From contig NZ_JACYXI010000009.1 in assembly GCF_014842915.1 (NCBI RefSeq), positions 62,001 through 126,000 of the forward strand: a stretch of DNA of 64,000 bases, read 5' to 3'. Below the pieces are notes generated by a model. The model ran no database searches. It saw nothing but the letters and a program-made list of their open reading frames with translations, and had not been told where the DNA came from. The position numbers were made by a program, and so were the translations under genes. Positions 57,676 to 64,000 of the stretch are shown in pieces. The stretch is from Roseibium litorale. Its GTDB lineage: Bacteria; Pseudomonadota; Alphaproteobacteria; Rhizobiales; Stappiaceae. The number at the start of each line of letters is the position of its first letter. Within the stretch, counting starts at the first letter, position 1.

Positions 57676-59412
57676 ATGGTGTCCGGAAGAAACAAGGCAG
57701 GTTCAAAGGCATTGTGCGCGTGGGCCGTGCTGGCGCTTCTGGCTGCCGGAGGAACCGGCTGGACGGGCGGCGCCTCGGCACAAACCGCCCTTCCCGTCAG
57801 CAAGCCACAGATGGCAGCGCAAACGCAAACCATTGCTCAGGCTGCGCCTTCTGCGGGCGATGCTGTCGAGGCAGCTCCCGCGCTTGACGCTGCAGCCCTG
57901 CCGCCCTTGAGCGCCGCCGTCTACTCCGCGCTTCAGACCCGCACGGTTCCGGAAAAGATCGCAATGGTTTATCAGGCCCGAGATTACAAGCCCTTGTGGC
58001 TGGACGAGGAAGGCGTTCATGAAACGGCACATCTGGCGATCAATGCCTTTGCCGCTGCAAATGATCATGCGCTGAACCCTGAAAACTATGATCCGATCGG
58101 TCTGGCCGCGCGCGTTCAGTCCGCAGCCTCGAATGAGGAAAAGGCCCAGCTCGACATCGACCTGTCCCTCCAGTTCGTGCGCTATGCCACCCATCTCTCT
58201 TCAGGCCGGGTCCAGCCCAACGAGGTGAACAAGGCGCTGAACATTTTCCCGCATGCGCCTGATCCACAGGCGCTTTTGAAGGAAGTTGGCACCGCGGGGG
58301 GCAGCTTTGCGGATGTGCTCGACAATCTCGCGCCCCTCTCACCCAGCTATGCCCGGCTGAAATTGCGTCTCGCACAATACCGGGAGAAGGCAGCCAATGG
58401 CGGCTTCACCGTTGTGCCCGACGGCGAGGTTCTGAAACCAGGCATGACCGACGACAGGGTGCCGGTGCTCGCCCAGCGCATGATCCAGGAGGACTATCTG
58501 GAGCCCGGCGCTCATAGCGGCACCATCTATGACGGCGCCCTGGTTCAAGCCGTGAAGGACTTCCAGGCCTATCACGGTCTTTCCGTCGACGCGGTGATCG
58601 GCAAGGAAACGCTGGCGCAGATCAACGTGCCGATCCGCCAGCGTCTGATCCAGATGGAGCTCAACATGGAGCGCCGCCGCTGGATGCCGGATGATCTGGG
58701 TGAGACCTATGTCTTCGTCAATCTGGCGGACCAGAACCTGAAGGTGGTGAAAGAGGGCCACACGGTGCACACGGCGCGGGTGGTCGTCGGCAAGCCCTAT
58801 CACGCGACGCCGGTTTTCTCGCACAACATGACCTATGTGGAGATCAATCCCTATTGGAGCGTTCCCTCCTCCATCGCCACGAACGAATATCTTCCCAAGC
58901 TGCGCCGGGACCCTATCGCCTTGAATGCGCAGAACATCCGCATCTTCAAGGGCGACACGGAAGTCGCTCCGACTCAGGTTGCCTGGAACAGCTATTCTCC
59001 CGGCAACTTCCCGTTCCGCCTGCGGCAGGACCCGGGCAAGAGCAATGCGCTGGGCCGGATCAAGTTCATGTTTCCGAACAAGTTCAACATCTACATCCAC
59101 GACACGCCGTCCAAGTCGCTGTTCAGCCAGTCGGAACGGTTCTTCTCCCATGGCTGCATCCGGGTGTCCGATCCCTTTGGCCTGGCGGAGGTGCTTCTGG
59201 GAGATCAGGGCTATACTCTGGACCAGCTGGACGCCCTGCGTGACAGCGGCGAGCGGAAGGTCATCACGCTCAAGACCCCCATCCCCGTTCACCTCACCTA
59301 TCTGACGGCGTGGATGAACAAGGACGGCTCGACCCATTTCCGCAAGGATATCTATGGCCGTGACGAAACTCTGCTGAAGGCGCTGGCGAAGGCCATGACG
59401 GAAAATCTCTAG
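57676..59412 (+). CDS. YcbB-type L,D-transpeptidase
   Basis: Exported peptidoglycan cross-linking enzyme of 578 aa. A signal peptide (ALCAWAVLALLAAGGTGWTGGASAQ) is followed by a scaffold domain (PLWLDEEGVHETA, SSGRVQPNEVNKALN), a PG_binding_1 domain near residues 290-315 (VQAVKDFQAYHGLSVDAVIG) and the YkuD catalytic domain with FFSHGCIRVSDP, nucleophile Cys near residue 493. ATG 57676 follows GGGAGGGG. The stop lies within a triplicated 12-bp repeat. Confidence 0.93.
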   Translation: MVSGRNKAGSKALCAWAVLALLAAGGTGWTGGASAQTALPVSKPQMAAQTQTIAQAAPSAGDAVEAAPALDAAALPPLSAAVYSALQTRTVPEKIAMVYQARDYKPLWLDEEGVHETAHLAINAFAAANDHALNPENYDPIGLAARVQSAASNEEKAQLDIDLSLQFVRYATHLSSGRVQPNEVNKALNIFPHAPDPQALLKEVGTAGGSFADVLDNLAPLSPSYARLKLRLAQYREKAANGGFTVVPDGEVLKPGMTDDRVPVLAQRMIQEDYLEPGAHSGTIYDGALVQAVKDFQAYHGLSVDAVIGKETLAQINVPIRQRLIQMELNMERRRWMPDDLGETYVFVNLADQNLKVVKEGHTVHTARVVVGKPYHATPVFSHNMTYVEINPYWSVPSSIATNEYLPKLRRDPIALNAQNIRIFKGDTEVAPTQVAWNSYSPGNFPFRLRQDPGKSNALGRIKFMFPNKFNIYIHDTPSKSLFSQSERFFSHGCIRVSDPFGLAEVLLGDQGYTLDQLDALRDSGERKVITLKTPIPVHLTYLTAWMNKDGSTHFRKDIYGRDETLLKALAKAMTENL

Positions 59413-59441
59413 CCCAGTCTCTAGCCCAGTCTCTAGCCCAG
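59406..59441 (+). repeat. Three tandem 12-bp copies spanning the stop codon
   Basis: TCTCTAGCCCAG occurs three times in perfect tandem. The first copy contains the stop codon of the transpeptidase gene. Because the unit is 12 bp, each further copy places another TAG in the same frame, so loss of one stop is backed up by two more. Confidence 0.9.
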
Positions 59442-59602
59442 ACAGGCGCTTTGCAGGGAAATTGACCGGCGTTCAGAGCCGCTTAACGCTTCTGAACGCC
59501 ACCTGAACGCGCCCCTCAGACTGGGTTCAAGGCCGGTTTGGCATTGTCTCCTCATCAGCCCGGGACAACAGCTTTCCCCGGGCAAGCTGGGGAGCTACCA
59601 AA

Positions 59603-59791
59603 ATGTTCAACCGTCTTTTCGCCCTCGCCTTTCTCGTCCTCGTTCTCGGCAGCCCGGTTGCCGGCCTGATGAGCCTCATCAACCTGCCGCAGGCCCATGC
59701 CGCTTCCGGCCAGAACAAGGCCATCTGCCTGGCAGCCGGCGTCAGCTGTGGCCAGGGCTATGTTCTGCTTCCGGCAATTGGCCGTTTCTGA
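59603..59791 (+). CDS. Small secreted peptide, 62 aa
   Basis: ATG 59603 is preceded by GGGGAG with an 8-nt gap. A clear signal peptide (FALAFLVLVLGSPVAGLMS ... AHA) should be cut near residue 33, leaving about 29 residues with two cysteines (AICLAAGVSCGQGYVLLP). No family recognised. It lies between the transpeptidase and an ArsR gene. Confidence 0.6.
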   Translation: MFNRLFALAFLVLVLGSPVAGLMSLINLPQAHAASGQNKAICLAAGVSCGQGYVLLPAIGRF

Positions 59792-59859
59792 AAGCAGAAA
59801 GTAACCGTCAAACAGACTGTAACTTGCTGCCGCCGCAATTCTTTGTCATTCTCCGCGCT

Positions 59860-60204
59860 ATGAACCACAAAGCTCTTGAAGACAAGGCAGAAGATGCCGC
59901 CCGTTTCCTGAAGATGCTGGCCTCCGGGCCCCGTCTTCTGCTCATGTGCCACATGTTCGATCGGGAATGCAGCGTTGGCGAGCTTGCCGAGAAGACCGGC
60001 ATGCGGATGCCGACCGTCTCCCAGCAGCTCTCCCTTCTGCGCAATGAAGGTCTGGTGGAAACGCGCCGCGAAGGCACGACGATCTACTACCGCCTTGTCA
60101 GCGAAGCCGCTCAGGAAACCATGGCCGTGCTCTACAAGCACTTCTGCGCCACAGACGCAAAGTCCAGCCTGTCCGCCTCCCTTATGGCCCCCGCAGGCGA
60201 GTAG
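59860..60204 (+). CDS. ArsR family regulator with SqrR/BigR-like cysteine pair
   Basis: Winged-helix protein of 114 aa; HTH MRMPTVSQQLSLLRNEGLV, wing RREGTTIYYRLV. Cys30 (LLLMCHMF) and Cys96 (LYKHFCATD) are 66 residues apart, exactly the spacing of the persulfide-sensing pair in SqrR (41/107) and BigR (42/108); a third Cys37 is present. It may therefore sense reactive sulfur rather than metals. No ribosome site is clear, and no sulfide oxidation gene is adjacent. Confidence 0.85.
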   Translation: MNHKALEDKAEDAARFLKMLASGPRLLLMCHMFDRECSVGELAEKTGMRMPTVSQQLSLLRNEGLVETRREGTTIYYRLVSEAAQETMAVLYKHFCATDAKSSLSASLMAPAGE

Positions 60205-60243
60205 ACTGCGCGGCACCGTCTCTCCATCCCGTCAAGCGCCCGC

Positions 60244-60378
60244 AGCCCATCCTTCGAGACAGCGCTACCGCGCTTCCTCAGGATGAGGGACCCGTGTTGA
60301 ACCCCTGCAGGAAACGCCCCCTACACACTCTTCCTCATCCTGAGGTGCGAAGCGTCAGCGGAGCCTGGAAGGATGGGC
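60244..60378. repeat. Palindromic intergenic element with 45-nt arms
   Basis: The left arm 60244-60288 (GCCCATCCTTCGAGACAGCG ... CTCAGGATGAGG) is the imperfect reverse complement of the right arm 60333-60378 (CCTCATCCTGAGGTGCGAAG ... GGAAGGATGGGC). It sits between convergent arsR and creA genes. CATCCTTCGAGACAG also occurs at 31461. Confidence 0.85.
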
Positions 60379-60432
60379 TCCGCACTCCGCTTCCTTCGCG
60401 GTGGAGGTAAGCTGAGGCTGATTCTTCCCGGA

Positions 60433-60966
60433 TCAATCCTTCAGATAATCCCCGCACTTCGGTGGCTCATGATCGCCCCAGGGCATGATCGGAACGGTCG
60501 AGGTGGAGTTCTTCGGGCTCCCCTCAACGAGCTTGTCTGAATAGACCAGATAGACCAGCACATTGCGCTTGGCGTCGCAGCCGCGGACGATCTGCATCTT
60601 CTTGAAGAACAGCGAGCGGCGCTGGCGGAACATTTCCTCGCCCTGCTCGAATTTCGATTTGATGGTCACCGGTCCGACCTGACGGCAAGCCAGCGAGACA
60701 TCGGACACTTCCTCGGCAACACCAATCCAGCCGGAAATGCCGCCCTTCTCGGGGACCGTGAAATGGCAGGCGACGCCTTCGACCACCGGGTCATCAATGG
60801 CATAGGTGGCGAGCTTGTGATCCGGGGTTAGAAACTTCCAGACGGTCGACTTCTTGAAGATCAGGTCGGGCTCTTCTGCGGCCGAAGCCCCAAGGGGAGC
60901 CAGAACGGCGGCTGCCGTTAACGCAGCAGCGGCAAGCTTGCGGAAAGAAACAGCCATCAGAGACAT
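60433..60966 (-). CDS. creA: CreA family protein
   Basis: Exported protein of 177 aa of the CreA family, function unknown. It has a signal peptide (KLAAAALTAAAVLAPLGASAAEE) and the family core LIFKKSTVWKFLTPDHKLATYAIDDPVVEGVACHF, then SLACRQVGPV and VYLVYSDKLVEGSPKNSTSTVPI. ATG 60966 has AAGG upstream; ATG 60957 is a second option. Confidence 0.9.
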   Translation of the reverse strand: MSLMAVSFRKLAAAALTAAAVLAPLGASAAEEPDLIFKKSTVWKFLTPDHKLATYAIDDPVVEGVACHFTVPEKGGISGWIGVAEEVSDVSLACRQVGPVTIKSKFEQGEEMFRQRRSLFFKKMQIVRGCDAKRNVLVYLVYSDKLVEGSPKNSTSTVPIMPWGDHEPPKCGDYLKD

Positions 60967-61082
60967 GAATACAGCCTTTTCAAACAAAACGGACAGGCAA
61001 CCATTTGGGTCACCTGTCCGTGAATGTCCATAGGCAGTAACACCTCTCAAGGGCGGCACAGTGCCCGGAAAGGTCCGTGGGG

Positions 61083-62285
61083 TCAGCTCGCGGGCCGTTC
61101 GCCCTCTTCCGCGCCGATCTCTGCGTCCTCCCCGGACGCTACCGCCGTTTCAGCCGTGGATTCAGTCCCGTCTTCAACGCTTTTAGAAACCTCGCTGTCG
61201 GCAGCTTCTTCTTCAGGATCGCCGTCCCTCATGTCGAGGCTGTCCTCGAGAGCGCTGCCAAGTGCGTCTTCCAGCAGCATTTCGTCAATCTCGACTTCCA
61301 CCAGTTCGTCACCGGCTTCCGGCATCTCCCCCGCAACATCTCCAAGCGCGTCCCAAAGATCCCGGTCCCGCTCGGAGGTCCAGAGCTGAGGCATATCCAG
61401 GCCCTGGGCCTCGTCATAAGCGCGGGCAACGTTGAACGGCAGGCAATGCTCGTAGATCGCATAGTCCGAATAGAGCGGATCCATCACCGCGCGAACCGCC
61501 AGAAAGGTGTCCTTGAGCCCTTTGCCGGCATGGACCGCATCGGATGCGGTGTCCCGCAGGGTCTCGATGAACCGGCGGCAGTCGGCGATGGCTTCTGTGA
61601 CCTTCTCCTCGCCGACAAGGGCACCGCCGCGCCCCGGCATGACCGCACGGGGACGGAAGGCGGCAATCCGGTCCAGAGCACGCGGCCAGTCGGACAGATG
61701 CGCGTCCCCGCAATAACAGGCGGCCTTATGGCAGACGAGATCCCCGGTGAACATCACCATGGCATCGGGAACCCAGACCACCGCATCGCCCATGGTGTGC
61801 CCGCGCCCGAGATGCATGAGCCGCACCTCCTTGTTGCCCAGGTCAATGGACAGCGACGAGGCAAAGGAAAGGGTTGGCCGGGTCAGTCCGGGAATGGAGG
61901 CTGCGTCCTTGAAAAGCCGCGGGAAACGGTCGCGCTGAACACGCCAGTCAGCCTCTCCCCGCTCCTCGATCAAGCGCCGTGTCAGGTCCGAGGAAATGAT
62001 CTCGCTGGCCCCATAGGCGCTGGCGCCCAAGGCCCGGACAGCGTGGTAATGGGTGAGCACCACATGCTTGATCGGCTTGTCGGTAACCTTGCGGATTTCC
62101 TCGATCACCCGGTTCGCCATGACAGGGGTCGGCTGCGCGTCGACAACGAGAACGAAATCATTCCCGATCACAACCCCGGTGTTTGGGTCGCCTTCTGCAG
62201 TGAAGGCATAACAGCCCCGGCCGATCTCGCGGAAAGAGGTCCGTTTTTCCTCTGTGTCCGCAACAGATGCAAAATGCTTGTTCAT
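61083..62285 (-). CDS. Metallo-beta-lactamase-fold hydrolase with degenerate metal motif
   Basis: Protein of 400 aa; about residues 20-320 form an MBL fold (GVVIGNDFVLVVDAQPTP, VLTHYHAVRALGASAYGAS, HLGRGHTMGDAVVWVPDAMVMFTGDLVC). The usual HxHxDH reads THYHAVRALG, so the Asp-His of the second metal site is missing. The C-terminal 75 residues are extremely acidic (EEEAADSEVSKSVEDGTES). It resembles SoxH/quinoprotein relay-type MBL proteins. The substrate is unknown, and activity is uncertain. Confidence 0.85.
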   Translation of the reverse strand: MNKHFASVADTEEKRTSFREIGRGCYAFTAEGDPNTGVVIGNDFVLVVDAQPTPVMANRVIEEIRKVTDKPIKHVVLTHYHAVRALGASAYGASEIISSDLTRRLIEERGEADWRVQRDRFPRLFKDAASIPGLTRPTLSFASSLSIDLGNKEVRLMHLGRGHTMGDAVVWVPDAMVMFTGDLVCHKAACYCGDAHLSDWPRALDRIAAFRPRAVMPGRGGALVGEEKVTEAIADCRRFIETLRDTASDAVHAGKGLKDTFLAVRAVMDPLYSDYAIYEHCLPFNVARAYDEAQGLDMPQLWTSERDRDLWDALGDVAGEMPEAGDELVEVEIDEMLLEDALGSALEDSLDMRDGDPEEEAADSEVSKSVEDGTESTAETAVASGEDAEIGAEEGERPAS

Positions 62286-62677
62286 GGGCGCCTCTCACGG
62301 TCGAGGGCGGAGGGCTTCTGCGCCATCCGTCACCAAGCGGGCTGATACACTCAGCCTCTGTCTACAGATGCCCTGCGTCCGCCTTCGGGCTTCCGTCTCC
62401 CGGGCACCGGCGATCTGCAACGGTCTCAGGTTCACAGGGCGATTCGCAAATATTGAGGGACCACAGCCAAGTCTGTTTGTCTCTTATCAACAGAAACCCG
62501 GCATTCCAGTCCCCAGCTCTTGGTTCTCTATCTGTCAATTCTGCAAATAGAGCCGTTTTTCAACAGTCCAGACCCAAGGCTGTTGCACATAATCCTTCCC
62601 TCATCTCCGGGGGCTTTTAGAAGCGCGCCAAACTCCCTAATCTTCGTATCCGTCGATCGCAAACGCAGACAGGGCAC
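62286..62677. other. Divergent region between MBL and MarR genes
   Basis: 392 bp without a gene. An AATATT core (CAAATATTGAG, near 62447-62457) could be part of a MarR operator, but I see no convincing full palindrome. Confidence 0.4.
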
Positions 62678-63190
62678 ATGACCGACCAGAAAAGTGGCAT
62701 GGACAAGGCAGCGGCACAGCAAGCAGATGAGGCCGAGCGGGATACGTCTCCCGTTCTGGCGCTGGAGAGCTTTCTGCCCTACCGTCTCAACCTTGTTTCG
62801 GAGACCGTAAGCCAGGCGTTCGCAAGCCTCTATGAGACCCAGTTCGGGATCGCCCGGCCGGAATGGCGGGTGATTGCCTTGCTGGGCCAATATGGTGAGC
62901 TGACCGCTAAGACCATCGGCGAGCGCAGCGCCATGCACAAGACCAAGGTCAGCCGGGCTGTCGCGGCGCTGGAAAAGCGCAAACTGGTGATCCGGACCCC
63001 GAACCCGGACGACATGCGCGAGAGCTTCGTGGATCTGGCACCGGACGGACTTGCGATTTATGAGGCCATCGTTCCTCAGGCGCTGGCCTTCACCAAGGCC
63101 CTGCAGGACAGCCTGAGCGCGGCTCAGCGTGAGGCACTGGATGACACGCTTGACCGGATCATGGAACGGGTAAAGACGCTGCGGCAGTAA
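62678..63190 (+). CDS. MarR family transcriptional regulator
   Basis: Winged-helix regulator of 170 aa with the MarR core YETQFGIARPEWRVIALLGQYG, HTH TAKTIGERSAMHKTKVSRAVAALEKR, wing RTPNPDDMRESFVDLAPDG. The first 25 residues are polar and probably disordered. It is divergent from the MBL-fold gene, which may be its target. Confidence 0.9.
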   Translation: MTDQKSGMDKAAAQQADEAERDTSPVLALESFLPYRLNLVSETVSQAFASLYETQFGIARPEWRVIALLGQYGELTAKTIGERSAMHKTKVSRAVAALEKRKLVIRTPNPDDMRESFVDLAPDGLAIYEAIVPQALAFTKALQDSLSAAQREALDDTLDRIMERVKTLRQ

Positions 63191-63310
63191 GACTTCTGAA
63201 CAGATCACGCGTCTATTAACTGCGTTTAATGGCTTTTATTGCTATTTTTAATCATCCTGCCATTTATGAGGCTCGACAGGCACCTAACCACGTAAGGTGG
63301 ACAGGATTTG

Positions 63311-64000
63311 ATGAGCAACAGGCACTCCCAACCGGACCGGCGCCAAGGCATGCGGCTGGTTCTTGCTATGCTGGCCGTTTGCGCTGGCAGCGCAACGGCT
63401 GTGGCCGCGCCTGACTGCTCCAGCCTCAAGGCAGAACTCGGACGGCTCGAGGGCAGTTCCGGGTCCGGCGGCAAGTGGGAGAGCGCCCGCCAGCAGCAGC
63501 AGCGCGCGCTGACCGCAGCCGAACGCGATGCCGGCTATTTCCAATGCGGCACGGCAGCTGCCTCGCCAAAATGCGGACCGCTGGTCAAGACCATCGGCAA
63601 GATGCAGGCAAACCTGCGTGCTATTGACCGTCAGATCAAGAAGTCCGGCGGGGGCACACGCAATGCCCGCAGAATTCAACAGATCCGCTCTGCGCTTGCT
63701 TCATCAAGCTGCCGCTCGGCCACCCACGAAGCCAGCAATCCCGGAACGGGCAACAAGGGCCTGTTTGCTCTGGCGGGAAGCGGGTCGTCCGGTAGCACCG
63801 TTTCAGTCGACACCCAAAACTCCTACCGCACCTTGCCGAACGGACTGGTTGTCAACGTGCCACATGCGGGTCTGGCCGCAAAAAACAGCTCCAAAGATTT
63901 GCAACTGACGGCAGCGGACCCGCGAACATCCATCAGCCGCAAATCGTCGTCCGCCACTTATGATGGCCAGAGCGGGAACATGTCCCGCCGGGTGGCAATT
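63311..64000 (+). CDS. DUF2865-like secreted protein, C-terminus cut by window edge
   Basis: At least 230 codons with no stop before the window end. ATG 63311 follows AGGATTTG. A signal peptide (GMRLVLAMLAVCAGSATAVAA) is followed by DCSSLKAELGRLEG, a coiled segment rich in Gln/Arg (SARQQQQRALTAAERDAGYF), and paired cysteines (FQCG, KCGPL, SSCRS). This layout resembles DUF2865 proteins of Hyphomicrobiales, whose function is unknown. Family assignment is moderate. Confidence 0.65.
   Translation, partial: MSNRHSQPDRRQGMRLVLAMLAVCAGSATAVAAPDCSSLKAELGRLEGSSGSGGKWESARQQQQRALTAAERDAGYFQCGTAAASPKCGPLVKTIGKMQANLRAIDRQIKKSGGGTRNARRIQQIRSALASSSCRSATHEASNPGTGNKGLFALAGSGSSGSTVSVDTQNSYRTLPNGLVVNVPHAGLAAKNSSKDLQLTAADPRTSISRKSSSATYDGQSGNMSRRVAI

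Overview
The window looks like chromosomal DNA of an alphaproteobacterium of the Hyphomicrobiales (Rhizobiales), possibly a marine Stappiaceae/Roseibium-like genome; the family-level guess is inference. Supporting signs are uniformly high G+C with strong C/G third-position use, a fused CysN-CysC sulfate activation enzyme, a LysR/PcaQ-controlled pcaDCHG-pcaB cluster, short-type Psd beside PssA, a CreA protein, a DUF2865-like protein, and intergenic palindromic repeats of the kind common in Rhizobiales. I see no tRNA, rRNA, CRISPR array, transposase or prophage.

Layout. 1-3.8 kb: a classical minus-strand operon (YfgM-like protein, BamB, Der, the last cut by the window edge), then a PilZ protein. 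3.9-16.5 kb: a carbohydrate island. On the minus strand are a solute-binding protein, two MalF/MalG-type permeases, a MalK-type ATPase, a GH2 beta-mannosidase, a TIM-barrel isomerase and a Gfo/Idh/MocA oxidoreductase. Divergently on the plus strand are a LacI regulator and a second isomerase plus oxidoreductase pair. Two near-identical LacI-type operators flank the divergent promoter region, which makes this a self-contained regulon, probably for a beta-mannoside or related glycoside. 16.7-19.6 kb: a secreted glutathione peroxidase and a zur-znuB-znuC operon with a Zur box but no znuA. 19.8-24.3 kb: a GDP-mannose synthesis enzyme and cysDN(C).

24.5-25.3 kb: a short atypical patch with a candidate small RNA and an unrecognised gene. 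25.4-33 kb: aromatic catabolism (pcaQ, pcaDCHG, pcaB, pobA), which converts 4-hydroxybenzoate through protocatechuate to 3-oxoadipate; pcaIJ and pcaF are not here. An AraC regulator beside pobA may be its activator. 34.4-35.3 kb: allantoinase PuuE. 35.5-41.6 kb: small membrane or secreted proteins, then PadR with an RND efflux adaptor and an unusually long pump. 41.9-43.6 kb: phosphatidylethanolamine synthesis (psd-pssA). 43.7-48.2 kb: a LysR regulator divergent from a small protein, an ArsR plus Atm1-type ABC exporter pair behind a perfect palindrome, and a ParDE toxin-antitoxin pair.

48.2-57.4 kb: a LysM protein, a LOG-family protein, and a long minus-strand run of cysS, three GFA-family paralogues, pip, cimA and rarD. 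57.6-64 kb: a YcbB-type L,D-transpeptidase, a small secreted peptide, an ArsR protein with the cysteine spacing of SqrR/BigR persulfide sensors, CreA, a metallo-beta-lactamase-fold protein with a degenerate metal motif, MarR, and a partial DUF2865-like protein.

The most interesting features are the mirrored mannoside locus with its own operators, the candidate small RNA at 24.57-24.70 kb, the SqrR-like sensor without an adjacent target, the RND pump with an extra membrane insert, and several palindromic repeat elements sitting mostly at gene ends.
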